Assembly (NCBI GenBank): GCA_004009845.1
Contig: RMBW01000002.1
Location: forward strand, 868,001 to 932,000
Length of the DNA: 64,000 bases
DNA from: Davidsoniella eucalypti
Lineage: Eukaryota > Ascomycota > Sordariomycetes > Microascales > Ceratocystidaceae
Direction of reading: 5' to 3'
Part shown: in pieces, positions 44,740 through 57,152 of the stretch
Position numbering within the stretch: the first letter of the stretch is position 1
How the letters are laid out: each line of letters opens with the position of its first letter
Translations under genes and position numbers: made by a program
Notes under the pieces: model-generated
What the model was told of the DNA's origin: nothing
Database searches by the model: none
Seen by the model: the letters and a program-made list of their open reading frames with translations, nothing else

Positions 44740-46401
44740 CGACTAGAAAAAGTTGGAGCTTTCACACATACAACGCTTCATACAAACCTGTGTACATGTC
44801 TTTATTCTTGATATATCTCACTCAACGGCTGGCAACAAACATTCTGTTTTCGCCCGACACAATCGCTTCTTTTGGGCTTATACGCTTAATTCTTGTTCGT
44901 CCCCCCCCCTGCTGCCATCCATTACATATCCATCTCACCATCGCCACGCGACCGCTCTGCCTTTCTCTCTTGGCTTCAGGCGCCTGCTAGCTAGTCAGTC
45001 TGATCTACAAATAGACAGACATAAATACCAGACAGACAGTCATATGAACCGCTGTCTTCATCCAATTCTCTCTTGTGCGATAAACGCGCATGGCTTCTCC
45101 GACCGTGTATCGTCTAACATCAACATACAACTGCAGTAACTGCCCATTGCCAGCGACGGCAAAACCTATCTGGTCAGCGACTTCCCTTCTCGGACGCACT
45201 GTATCATAAAGACTGGAAATGCCCACCGGCCTCGACAAACCACGACAGCCCTCCACCATAGAGATAGAGATCTTTTATACATAGAGTCCGGCTGCCCGAT
45301 CGACTCTTGCTTTTTCTCTCGATCTCCTGTTCGTCTTTCTTTCCCATCCCCGCCTCCCGCCTCACCTTGAGTCGCTACCTATCCAATCTTGTTTGGCGCG
45401 CCCAAGAAAGTCGGCCAGTCTCCTACTGTCCATTTCCCCTTCCTACCCTGCCTGTATTGTATGTATGTATGTATGCACATTGCGCTCCTGTCTCCCATAG
45501 CAATTGCCTTCTGGCTGCGTGCCTTTTTTCCTTTTTTTCCTTTTTCGGGTGGCTTCCTTTCTGTCTTCTAGCCTGGAGCAACTTCTCGACTTCGACGTCG
45601 GCTTTGCTCCTGCTTTTGATTCCAAGTTTGATTTCGATTTCGACTCCGAACCTATTCGATTCTCCCCTCTTCAACGTCTTCGATTTTTCATCTACCGTCC
45701 ACCAACATCATTACTTTTTCATCAAATAATCCGGCCCATCAATACCCGCTTCATCCCGGCTTTACTCATGTGCTTTATCGAATACCCAATATTGCCATAA
45801 TACCCATTCTTTTTTTTAATATACCCGCCCATCGCACACCTGCTTTCATCGGTCTCTTCTGCGACGACGCCGTACTGCAGCTAGTGCTATTTCACATCTC
45901 GGCTCGCTTGCCTTACGCTTGGTCTGCGATACTACTGTGAGAGCATTTGCTTTGCATCTGGTCTACAGCGACTCGATATTTCCTACTACTCGTCATTATA
46001 CGTCACAATCACCGCTACTGACTGTCTTAACTTCCGGCTTTTACCACGACCAAACCACCGTTTTACGCATTTTCTTTGTTCCTGCACGTCGCGTTTCCTC
46101 ATATTGAACCATATTTTCTCCGCCATCATCGTCATTCCCCAGCTTTTTTTTTTCTTTTCTGTACGGACTTACCACCACCACTACCACCAATCGCATATCC
46201 TCAGCATCTTTTCTGGTCACCTTCAATAGCTTCGCTTTCAATTCAGCAGCTAGCTCTTCATTTCCAAAGTGTGCTAGCTTTCTCTTTTTCGTCCTAGTCC
46301 TTCATCTGTGTGGCTGAGCTTGCAACCTCGATTCTCTTCTCACACCAACACTTCAAGCCGTTTTTGCGCCGAGCTCTTGACGAGCTCCTTGTTCCTTCAC
46401 A
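44740..46401 (+). promoter_or_regulatory. Probable SKN7 promoter and long leader
   Basis: CT-rich plus-strand sequence, with dense pyrimidine tracts at about 45300-45800 and 46100-46350, runs into the SKN7 start codon. Long leaders are usual for fungal regulators. The exact transcription start cannot be fixed. Confidence 0.4.
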
Positions 46402-48202
46402 ATGCCCGAAGATGCGGGAGGAAATGGCGGCGGTAGCACGTCTAGTGACTTTGTAAGTAATTGTGTTACACAGCTAGTTCAATCTTTATCGAACAACTAC
46501 TCCATTTTGTGTCCCTTATGAAGAGACAGAAACAAGAATGCTAACCAGGACTCCTTTAAAACCAGGTCCGTAAACTATACAAGTATGTTGTACCCGGAAG
46601 CCTTGCCGTTGTTTTCCCAGACGCAAGACCTCGAAACTAACATTATCCGCGTAGCATGTTGAAGGACCCCGAAAACAACACAATCGTGCGTTGGAGTGCC
46701 GAAGGTGATAGTTTCGTCGTGCTCGAGGTTAGTTGTGCCCAATCGATTATCGACACCTTTGAGTGTACGCAAGACAATCAACATGAATCTAACTAGATCT
46801 GCAGAGCGATATATTCACCAAAGCTGTCCTACCGAAACATTTCAAGCACAGCAACTTCTCGAGTTTTGTCCGTCAACTCAACAAATACGACTTTCATAAA
46901 GTCAGACGCGGCGAAGACAATGGCCAATCACCATATGGCGCGAATGTTCGTAGCCATCTCCCTACATATGTCTGAAGTCGCCACAATGCTAATCAATATA
47001 AACACAGAGCTGGGAGTTCAAACACCCCGAGTTCAGAGCTGATGGCAAAGAGAACCTTGACAATATTCGCCGGAAAGCGCCCGCACCAAGGAAATCACAA
47101 CCGGCCGAGGAAACCATGGTCGCAGCCCAAAACCAGATGGCTATGATGAATGATATGATGTCTGCTACCCAGAAACAAGTACTTGCTCTTCAGGCTCAGG
47201 TTAACGCCATAATGGAGTCCAACAAGAGCATGAATAGCGAGGTCTTGCGTATGCACCAGATCATCACCACCCAAAAAGCTGTGAACATGGAGCTTGTCAA
47301 TTTTCTTGAGAATAGATGCAAGACCACTTCTACTATCAATGCTACCCAAGAAGAAGCCGAGCTTCGTCGAATTAGAGGCTTTTTTGGACTTGATATCCAT
47401 GATATGGATTCCAAACGTCATAGCATCTTTTCTCCGGCAACAAATGAGCAGCTGGCCAATATGTACACTGGCGAACATGTCATTCCCATGATTCAAGACA
47501 GCATGGAGCTTTCTCGATACGGTGTCTATCCGGTTGGTGAGACAACTGGCATAGACCCTTTCAGTGCTGAGCACATGAAGAATGTTCCGTATCCATACCC
47601 TTCAGATCAAAGCATGCTTGTCACACCAACACCAATCCCACCGGCAATCACGACCAACCCTCCTGAGCAACAGATCGAAATAGCTTCGCCGCCTGCATGT
47701 GATGAGTCACCTGATTGGGGCAAGCGGCCCCCTCTTGTCTATCTTATCGAAGACGATAAGATCTGCTCACGTATTGGTGCCAAATTCCTTCGGACTCTAG
47801 GCTGCCAGGTTGAGACTGCTGAAGATGGTCTCCAGGCTGTAACCACCATCAACGCGCGTTCTATCAAATTTGATCTGATATTTATGGATATCATTATGCC
47901 TCGGATGGATGGTGTTTCAGCTACTGCCTGCATCCGCGAGCATATGCCCAATGTCCCTATCGTTGCCATGACCGCTAACATCCGTGCCGAGGATATACAA
48001 TACTATTACTCTCATGGCATGTCAGATGTTTTAGCAAAGCCATTCACCAAAAACGGCATGCTAAGCACTCTACGGAAGCACCTCCCGGAGTTTTGCACTA
48101 AGAACTCACCTGAGTCCGTCATGCAGACCAATGGAGTATTGACCACCACACCAACCGGTCTTGTTACCCCCACGAGCGCTATACTTCAGCAGCAGCAGGC
48201 CC

Positions 48203-48248
<46 letters not shown>

Positions 48249-48645
48249 ACAAGTACACATGCAACATCAAGCCCAAGCCCAGGCCCAGGCTCAGGCTCAA
48301 GTACAGGCACAAGCTCAAGCACAAGCACAGGCGCAAGCTCAGGCTCAAATGAACGTTCCAAACGGTGTCAAGTTCGAGCATCAGTCCCCAGCAGTCAACG
48401 GAGCTACTTGGCAGTCACCCCGCCAGATATCCCATCAATCCCCCGGACAGAACGGCAATGGCATGGACGGAGGCTACATGAACCCTGTCGCCAACTTGAT
48501 GTCTTCACACCGTATGCCTTACTCTAACGGCTCCATGGTTACATCACATCAAGGAACGCCGCGTATGTATGATATGGGGGGACTAGATGACCGGCCTGAT
48601 AAGAGACAGCGGGTCTTTGGTCCTGACAGCACATTTGCAGCTTAG
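46402..48645 (+). CDS. SKN7: Skn7-type HSF/response-regulator transcription factor
   Basis: Five exons: 46402-46452, 46566-46582 (only 17 nt), 46655-46727, 46805-46945 and 47008-48645, giving 639 aa. The HSF-type DNA-binding domain spans about residues 17-110, with FVRKLYN, FVVLESDIFTKAVLPKHFKHSNFSSFVRQLNKY (split by introns) and WEFKHPEF. A coiled coil follows at about 140-190. The receiver domain spans about 340-460, with acidic pocket LIEDD, phospho-acceptor Asp near 387 in FMDIIMPRMDG, a Thr in AMTAN and Lys in LAKPF. The tail has a poly-Gln run and a Gln-Ala repeat region, then a basic end. Skn7 receives phosphate from the Ypd1 phosphorelay and controls oxidative and osmotic stress and wall genes. 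Confidence 0.95.
48190..48350 (+). repeat. CAA and Gln-Ala codon repeats inside SKN7
   Basis: About eleven to twelve consecutive CAA codons at 48207-48240, then alternating Gln-Ala codons to about 48350. They encode a poly-Gln and (QA)n tail segment after the receiver domain. Confidence 0.9.
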
Positions 48646-49539
48646 GAGCTCTTGAAAAAAAAGCATCTACCTTGATGGTATCATGACTGATTTGAGTTTC
48701 ATTTTTTCTCTATCTTTTTTCGATGTCCATTTCTAACTCTTTTTCTTTTATTCTCCTACATTGGTTAATTTTTTTTCTCTTTTTATATACAGCAGTTAAG
48801 AAGACCCAGTGCGTGGCTCCTTCTTTTCAAAGACTGCATTAAGGTTTCTCTTTCTCTTTTTTTTTCTTTTTTTTTTTTCCTATATTGGGTTGGATTATTA
48901 TCCTTTTTGTTGTCTTTTTTCATATTAGAGGCAGGTTTCCTTCCTTGGTTTTTGTTATTTGATTTCCTTGATACTTGGGACGGTATTTTTCTTTGGATGG
49001 GCTCTTTTTTTCTTTTCATTTTTTTCTTCTTGGTTGATATCTCTGCACTTTTCCTTTTATAACTGTGGGATCTTTTTTTCTGGCTTTAGCAGAAGTACTT
49101 GTTTGTTTTTATGGAATTTGGAAGAATTTTCTTTTCTGCATCCATTTTTTGTATGAGAAAGAAAAAAAAAAGCTTTCTATCAAGAGCTTCGAACTACGAC
49201 CTCTTTTTCTTAACTTTTTTACGGCATGAAAAAAAAATGAATAGTCATATTTAAAGTACACATTTTTCATACTGGACTTATTACATACAATATAAAAATG
49301 CATTCATTCATTATTCAATATCTTCACTCTCACTTCTGTTATGTAATATGTAAATCTTTGCGAAAAAAACTACTACTTTTGTATTGATTTCTTATAATTT
49401 TTCCATGTCTCGCCTTGTATAGGAAGATGTATAAAAAAAACCCAAAGAATTTAAGACTGTCGTTCTTGTAACACATGAAGAGGACCGACTTTATATATCA
49501 TGAATATTTTGTTGGTATAATGTATAAAAAGAGTTTGAT
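48646..49539. other. Intergenic between convergent genes
   Basis: Very T-rich 3' UTR of SKN7 and the 3' end side of the eIF2B gene. No gene seen. Confidence 0.5.
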
Positions 49540-51913
49540 TTACTCATCGGCATCGTCATCCTCTTCCTCCTCACTTTCCTCCTCTCCTTCACTATCTTCT
49601 TCCTCGGCAGTCTGTAGCCACTCGACGAGAACCTTGCACTTTTCTCTAACAGCAGCAACATCCTCAGTCTGGGCTTTCTCATCTACATACCAGGCTAGAA
49701 TTGATTCTTCCTCAACGACGTCTAGGTCGTACATTTGATGCAACATGGCGCTTAGCAATATGCCTTGGCGGGCAACTTCCACGACTCTGAGACCTGCAAA
49801 CGCCCGCTGAAGAGCCAGCAAGAACTCTTTTTGTTCGCCTGTTGCGCCTACACCAACGTCAGAGAGGAACTTGACGGCACCAGGCCGGCCATTGAGTGCC
49901 CGCTCGGCGGCTTTGGTAGGATCTAGGGCTGCTGTGGAGGTAGTTCCGTCAGATAGTTCTGCAGCACGGCGGGCAAAGGCCGTAGCGATGGCTTTGCGCA
50001 CGGCAATGTCGGAGGCGTTTTGACTTAGGCGCAGACCCATGAACTCTAGCTTCGCAGCATCGAAGTCACCGCCCTCGCCGCGCAGGGTATCAAGAAGACC
50101 CTGGACTGCGTCGCTATGGAAGCCAGAGTCCTGGCGTGACGCGGAGCCGTCGCTGGCAAATGACATTGAGCGAGCGTTGCGCTGGCGGGAATGTGCGAAG
50201 TCGTCGTCGTCATAATCCGAGTCATCATCGTGAGAGTTGATCGTGGAGATGGAGGCGGTAGATAAGCGGCGGGCACGGTACACGAGAGACTTGAGGAGCA
50301 GCGCGGGGTCTTCTTCGTCGAGATCCTCGTCCTCGGGATCGACGTACCGTGAGGCATTGGACTCGGTACCAACGATGGCTGGATCGGGCTTCTCACCGCC
50401 GCAGTGCTTCGTGACGGCGAGGAGAGTGTCGTTGGGCACGTTGGCACTCTCGCCGATTGTCGCCGCAAACGATAGTACTGAGCCTTCGCCGAGGGTCGCA
50501 TTCTTGCCTACTCGTGCGCCATTGCCGGCAACTAGGGCCTGGCGTAGGATAGCGCCATCCTCGATAATAGCGCCGTCCCAGACATGGCTGTTTTCGATAC
50601 GAGCGCCCTTGCCAATTCGGCAGCCACGGCCGATGAAGGAGCTGAACACTACGGCGTCCGGGCCGACAACGGTCTTGCCAGCCACAACCGATAGCGCAAC
50701 TGTCGCAGTGGCATCGATCTGGGCGCCGATTTCCACGGCATTGCCATGGCGCGTATTGGCCTCGTAGTTCTGGCCCGGAAACAGATTGCAATCCGGAACA
50801 AAGGGGAACGTCCAGCGGCCACGAATATCTCGACTGATGGCATCGTACATGTAGAGGTTGCGGGCACGTGCAGCGTAGCCGTTGTCGAGAATCTCAGTAT
50901 GGACCGCCTTGCCGTTGAGCTCCCAGTCCTTAAGCACACCCTGCAGGAAGTTTTTGCGCGGCAGTTCGTAGTCAAACGACTCGCTCCATAGAGCTAGCAC
51001 ATCAGGGGTGCAGATGTCTATTTCGGGGTCGATCAAGTCGGCGCGCAGTTCGTAGTCGGTTGATAGCTCGCCGAGTAGGTCGTGGTCGAGCAGCAGACTG
51101 CTTTCGCTTTGTGCCACGGTGATCTCGTCGTATGTCAAGCACCGGCCCGTTTTGGAATCGACTGTGAATACTGGAGTAATAGCTGGAGCCTGCGTGCGAT
51201 GCGGCGAGGAGCCCGCCGAGCGCAGAACGACCGTCATGATGTTGGCCGAGTTCTCGGTGCGGCGCTCCTTGTGCTTTGCCAGCGCATCCTCGAGCAGGAT
51301 GTTGGATACCAGGTCGCCGTGGACCAAGATGAAGTCGCCATCAATCAAACCGCGCTTGTCCAGATCACGCAAGATATCACCAGTCGATCGTGCGTCGGTT
51401 ATGCGCACGAAACTGATAGTGGCGAAGGGAGAACGCAGCGAGTTAGGCGCCCAGCGAGACTCGGCAATATACTTCTCAACTTGATCAACGTGATTACCGC
51501 AGTAGATATACACTTCCTGGACACCGTTCATGGCAAGAAACTCAAGAGTGTACTCGATCAACGGCGTGTTGGCAAGTGGCAATAGACACTGGACAGGATC
51601 GGGTCAGAGAATTGTTGCTAGCCGTACGGAACATCCTGTTTTTGAACATAAGACTTACCCGAGGCCGGTCGAGCGTCAACGGCTTGAAGCGGCTTTGGAA
51701 TGAATCAGCAAGAATCTAGACAATAGCTTGTGTCAGTCAAGATGTTTCACGATATACTCTTTGAGGGAGTGTGTCAATCGATATGCTTCAAGAGACACTC
51801 TCCCCAAGAAGCCTTAGAAAGAAATTCCATACTACAGCCTGAAGGACATCTTCGCCCTTCGTCTCGGCCTTGCCCTTCTTCGCCTTGCCGGCGTTTTTCG
51901 CTTTGCTGGCCAT
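49540..51913 (-). CDS. GCD6: Translation initiation factor eIF2B epsilon subunit
   Basis: Three exons, 51913-51833, 51715-51659 and 51588-49540, with introns of 117 and 70 nt, give 728 aa, the usual size. After a Lys-rich N-terminus the nucleotidyltransferase-like domain begins with LQAVILADSFQSRFKPLTL and CLLPLANTPLIEYTLEF, and includes VHGDLVSN. A left-handed beta-helix with hexapeptide repeats follows at about 325-430 (VVGPDAVVFSS, IGRGCRIGKGA). An acidic linker leads to the C-terminal W2/HEAT domain (about 550-728) with the acidic and aromatic boxes and the EEEESEEEEDD end. The subunit is the catalytic guanine nucleotide exchange factor for eIF2 in the cytosol and a key target of nutrient control. 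Confidence 0.94.
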
Positions 51914-52907
51914 GGCTGCGCGGACGACCGAAATAAGCAACTAGTCCAGAAGTTCCGTGTGTCGAGTATTCGAATAGCAAATCTGTAATCAGTCTGGTCG
52001 GAAGGAGATCGCTTTGTTGATTCGTAGAAGTAAGTATACCAAAACTTCGGTAGTCCGCTTCGTCTTTGTTTATTTGTCTTGTTCAATCAGAAAAACTAAG
52101 AATTGTAGCCTGTTGCAAAATATGGTAGTTGGAACTTTCAGCAGTGGAAACAGGAATAACTTTTGGAACAGAAAAAAAAAAAAAAATATCTTGGAAATCG
52201 TCGGATTTAGATTCGTTTAATAAAGGTTTGAAGAGGGAGAAAAAAAAACCCTAAATAGAATTGAAAAAAAAGAAGCAAACAGAGTTGCTTAGTCAAGCTT
52301 AAAATTGAACTTGGGAAACTCTCGCAATAGTAATTACTTGTACATATATATATATATGACGGAACCTGTTTTGGTACAGTAGTTGCTTGATTATTTTCTT
52401 GCTTTGCTTGCCTTCTTGCGGATGAGTCAAAAGGTGGGTCGCGGGGTCTGCAAGTTCGTAGTTGCTCTATTAGGTCAATGATTTTTTGGGTACAAGTAGA
52501 GAACTATATTTTATGTACAAATATAGGCGAAAGCAGGCGGTGGGGCATTTTTGTGCAACTAGCTTTGTCGTGGCAATTGCCGGCGGATTAAAACGTCTAT
52601 TTATTTGTACATACAAACGTCATTTTATGAATCCAAATGCCAACTAATAATTTATCAAATAGTTGGATAGTTATGGTAAATATCAACGAGGCTTTTCTTT
52701 ACTTGATGAATGAGCGAATATCCTAATCTCACAAGACGTAATACGATGGCATACAAACGGGTTGAATTAGTTGAAATTTTATTAATGAACGCATATGGGC
52801 GAGTTATATATAGGTAGAAGGTTCAGTGAAGAGGCAAGCGCAGCCATGCATATCTGTTACAGTTTATAAGCCCTACCGTACAGTATGTGCGTATGCACTT
52901 TTTTTGC
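51914..52907. other. Intergenic, about 1 kb
   Basis: Promoter of the eIF2B epsilon gene and 3' side of the HAD/RGG protein gene, AT-rich, with a short TA microsatellite near 52350. No gene seen. Confidence 0.5.
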
Positions 52908-54749
52908 TTAACTGTAGTCAGGATTCTCGTCTGGCCGGTGGAAATTGCCGCCACCGCCACCTCCGCCTCCGCCCCCACGGCCCCGACCACGACCTCCACC
53001 CCGGCCTCGGAAGCCACCTGCTCCGCCCCGACCACGGCCGCCGCCTCTACCTCTGCCTCTATGGTATCCGCCTTCGTGATGGCCACCGTGATGGCCACCG
53101 CGATAGCCGTGATGTGGGCTGTGATGATGTGAACCGGGATGGCCGCCATCTCTGGCAAAGTACTTGTGTCCAGGGCTGTGATGGTTGTTACCGCCGGCAC
53201 TTTCGTGCTCGCTGAGGCTTTTCCGCTTAGCAGACTTGATGGGCGTCGTCGCAAACTCAACACCGTCGCCTCCCTCGGTGTTTTCATGCTCGATGCGCAG
53301 TGATATTCTCTCGGCTACTGTCGTGTCAAAGGTGAAGGATTCACTGCTTGCCAATGGTGCCCAGTTGGTGATCTTATTTGCCTCGAGTGGTCGCGTACCT
53401 TTGCGCACACACAAAACGACTAGTGGCACGGGACTGTCAGTGTGATATACGGCATCAGCCGGCACAGGCTCAAGCTGTGCAGCCCACACAGAGTTTTCAA
53501 AGCTGCCGATGGCCTGGACACGCCATTTCATCACGGCGCCGATACCGCCGACCTTGTCTAGAATATTCCGCGGGCACGGCCGTACGCAAATTATGATGCT
53601 GGTTGCGTGGTACTTGAGATCATTGCTCACTAGGTGGCTCGGGACGTTGGCCAGAGCAATCAGCCGCTGAGTATCTTCGAAGGCTATAGAGTAGTGGGTG
53701 AAGAAGATTATGCGCTTCATCTGCATGCGGTGCCCGTTGTGAGAGCCCTCATCTACAGCCTTGTTATGGGCATTTACCATACGCTGCACCTCGGCCACCT
53801 CAACCACTGGATCAAGGCTGACCGAGCTGTCTGCCACTTGGATTGCTTCTGCCTTGATTGGGCTGCGCTGTGGAGTCTGGGATGACTCTGAACCAGCTGC
53901 TGAAGACATGCGATAGTTGAACCCGGCAAAGAAGTCGCGGAAGCCTTTGACATGCTTGGGCCGGTCCTCGTAGATGCGCAGTTCCAACGCTTGCTGGTAC
54001 GTCATCATGAGGGTTTCAATGAAGATCTGCTTAAAGTGCATTGTGCTGTTGAAGCGGCCGTTGGTCGGGCTGACGGCCGGTTTAAGGCCAACAAGATCGA
54101 ACTCGAGACCTTTACTCTTTATCATGCGCTTGATCAGCTCGGCAAAGGCGCTTTCTGAGCGGCCTGTTAGGAGGACGGTCACGACGTCGGTCTGCTGCAT
54201 GCTGAGACGCACTAGTTCGACGATTTTCTCGTTCCACCAACCTTCCCACGCTCGGGCTTCCTCCTTGTCGGCACCCTGTCCGGTGGCCGCAAGAATATTG
54301 CAGTCGTGCCACCAGCCGGCATTGGAAAGTACTTCATTACTGGATAGATAGCCGAGGGTCGGGCCATTCCATATCTGAGCGTTAGGTAGGGGCGTTCGGA
54401 AGACTATACAGCGGCAGCGAGTTCGCTATCAGGATTAACAGGATGTCCGAAGATTGGGCTTTGCTTGAGCTGGATTTGGGCTGACTGACGAGTGTTGTCG
54501 AAATCGTAAATATGGATTGCTTGGATGGTTGCTGGGTCTATGGCACAAGTTGCTGTTAGCACAAAAGCAAGCCATAGGGCGGTTGAGGCGGGCCATCTAT
54601 AGTTTGTAGACCATTGAAGGGCACAAGATAGCTGGCAATAAAGTACCTGGCAGAGTGTTGTTCATGATCGACCATCGATTCAGTGCCGTAACCGAGTATG
54701 TTTGGGTCTTTAAGGCCGCAAAGGCAGATGTTGAGTCGCCAGAGGCCAT
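52908..54749 (-). CDS. HAD-superfamily Swiss-army-knife RNA repair-like protein with RGG tail
   Basis: Three exons, 54749-54647, 54537-54490 and 54403-52908, with introns of 109 and 86 nt, give 548 aa. The N-terminal domain has the HAD nucleophile motif YDFDNTLF (Asp46, Asp48), then GWWHD, EGWWNEKIVELVR, the motif VLLTGRSE and a K-x-LEFDLVGLKP segment, which match the fungal HAD_SAK family (Swiss-army-knife RNA repair-like). A second region (about 250-440) has no clear name. The last about 75 residues are His/Gly/Arg-rich with many RGG and GRG repeats, which suggest RNA binding and Arg methylation. A phosphatase or RNA-end role is implied by the family name but not proven. Confidence 0.87.
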
Positions 54750-55753
54750 ACTGCAAGGCTAGTACGGGCTTTCGCAATTGAATTAAATGTGAATATATAG
54801 TAGCAGTATAAGAGTAGAAACTATCTAGAAGTAGCGCACTCCACTTATGACGATGCGAAGACGCGAAAATGTAGCTAAACGATAAGAATCGATTGTCTGG
54901 TGATGATCGCGAGTCGATGGAAGCGTGGGAAATAAAGACTCGAGTATGTCCTATCGATAAAAAAACAAGGCATGGATGTTACGAACAAGGGTTATAGTGC
55001 TCACATAGTTAGGGTTACGGGTACATTGTCGTACTGAGACTTAGCATGAAGAGCTCCATCAATCACAGTAGCACTTACATCTTTGTCATAAGGTTTGTAT
55101 CTAAGCGACCGATGCTTGTAGTGTTGCACACGGAACCGTCTGCCACGACAATGTCTTGTTGGCAGAGCTTATTAAAGGCGAGGCAGCAGTAGCACAACCC
55201 AGTTTGAGGGAGAAACAGCAAAGACGAACGGACTCTTCTTGTTGCGTTTGACCAAGAGAGCTGTTTGCTAAGTAGAGAAGCTATGGAGTCTTTTTCTAGC
55301 TGTAGCACAGCACCGATCAAAGCAAAAGAACGAAACAAAGCCCGTACAGAGTATGACTACGAATATACACGTTTCCATCCTTCTTTCTAGCTCGCGTATC
55401 TATATATTCTCCAGTGCCTTTGGTTCGCTTCCTATTGCCTTCCTGCAGTGTAGATAGAGAAGAAATATAACCATGGTTTGCCTGTTATAGCTTGCCAGGA
55501 AGGCTCGGTTTGGTGCATTTCGTGCTTGCTATGGTAAAAAAACTGCGGCATCCCGTTACCATCGGATAAAAGAAGCCAAGAGTTAACGCATCAGCTATAT
55601 TAAGACGAAGTTGCTCTTGGCTCTGGAGATGACGGTGGACTGTGATAAATAGAAGCTAGACGCCCGACTAAAAAATATGTGTAAGATACCATATAGTTAG
55701 CTATACATATACACCGTTGATAAACCACCCACTACTATCAAACTAGATCCAAG
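54750..55753. other. Intergenic, divergent, about 1 kb
   Basis: Lies between two start codons on opposite strands, so it holds both promoters. A small minus-strand ORF at 55075-55338 has no recognisable features and no support. Confidence 0.45.
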
Positions 55754-57152
55754 ATGGTCCACTGGCTTAACTCGACGTTGAAAGCTTTGGCGTTGGGATC
55801 AGCGTCGCTGTCACCAGCTCCAACTTCGGCGGGCTCCCCAATAGCGACACCGAACTCCGATTCCAGCTGCTATGGTGCCCAGCCTGCGCTATATCGTGAA
55901 TACAGACCATCGCCAGACTGTCCAGCCATCCACCAGACCGACAGCGATGGCAACTGCGCTACCTGGAACGACTCTTCACTTCGTTTTGGAAATCAGAGTT
56001 TGTGCACTTCTTTCTGCGAAGCATGTATGTCGAGTCCACTGAGAATATACACAGCCTGCTCCTAGTCTCTCTATTCCTCGATAGCTAACAACATATTCTG
56101 CATTCTTCTCTCTCTTTAATAGCCAACACATGGTCGTATCTGCCCGAAGTCCCCATTCCGTTCACATATTGCGTTGGTCCGCGACTCTGCACGGTTTTGG
56201 GGGACACAAGACTCTCGTTACGCCCACATAGCTGGAAAACACAGATTGGGGTGCAAAAGATCATATCCCTCCAAGACGGCCTCAATCTCCCGTGGAGTAA
56301 TAGTGAGCAGGCTAGCCATGCCAATATAACGACTGTGTCTATCGAACTCAATAATGGAACGTGTGGATATTGGTCATTTCTTCCTATCCAGCGTCAAGTT
56401 TGGTAAGTAAATCCGCGCTCTCTTCTTCCATTTGTCATCGGTTTACACCTAAATAAGAGGATGCGTATAGGCTAGTGTTGACCATATATCTCTTCTCCGT
56501 CTATAGTGGTCTTCTCACCCAGGGCGTAGCTACTGCTTCAGGCTGTGAATCGCCCACTACGACGCCAAACTTCTGCACCGACTCTCTATACGCATCAGAT
56601 CTAGGTGACATATACGGCACCGCCGTCTTCGTATATACAGACTGCATCACACAGTCCATCCAGCACGATTCAACCGTCGCCGAATCACCAATCTTCCTAT
56701 CTCCCGGTGTCGAGCTAGGAAAGGACACTCGCAAGGCCCATTTGATGTCTTGGATCCACAACACTTGCCAGGCCAATATGAACATGGAGCTTCACGAGCC
56801 CACGTTGTTAGTGGGATACAACCTTTTTGATATTGTCGTGGATGTCCAAGGCAGTTCGTTTGCCATAGAAATCGTCGGTAGTGATGGAAGCAATCTCAAG
56901 TCCAAAATGGGCATGTGTGGCGAGATAGTCGCGTATGAGTTCCAGTGGCTTGGAAGGTCAGGCCAACATAATGAGTGGGAATGGGCGGTCCAGTTCGTTT
57001 TCAAGCAGGCGGATCTAAGTACTATCAGTGTAGAGTATGCTCGTCATTGTGTTGGATCGATCTTGTTGGATCTTGGTGGCTCCAGAGACCAGTGTTATTT
57101 CCATGGGTTACCGTATAACTCACGGGGTGACGCATTGATGGGTTGGATATAG
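55754..57152 (+). CDS. Orphan Cys-containing protein, possibly secreted
   Basis: Three exons, 55754-56024, 56123-56402 and 56507-57152, with introns of 98 and 104 nt, give 398 aa; every join is in frame. I do not recognise the family. The N-terminus (WLNSTLKALALGSASLS) is weakly hydrophobic and might be a signal or only a linker. Cys residues are spread along the protein in pairs (CYGAQ, DCPA, NCATW, LCTSFC, YCVGPRLC, GCES, FCTD, TDC, NTC, MCGE, HC and QCYF), suggesting disulphides, and there are several N-glycosylation sites (NST, NDS, NQS, NIT, NGT). It lacks a membrane segment. This profile fits a secreted protein, but that is inference. Confidence 0.75.

Larger units (their letters stand above)
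39962..46401. other. Large gene-free interval, 6.4 kb
   Basis: No ORF with recognisable content on either strand. Notable contents are a purine-rich block on the plus strand at about 41776-41910, a run of 17 G at 42745-42761, and a block of pyrimidine-rich sequence from about 44740 onward, with a (GTAT)4 repeat near 45461, that probably holds the SKN7 promoter and a long transcript leader. Non-coding transcripts cannot be seen from sequence. Confidence 0.5.

Noticed and set aside
55075..55338. 87-codon minus-strand ORF between two divergent genes
   Set aside because: Lies in promoter sequence, has no family and no supporting splice pattern.
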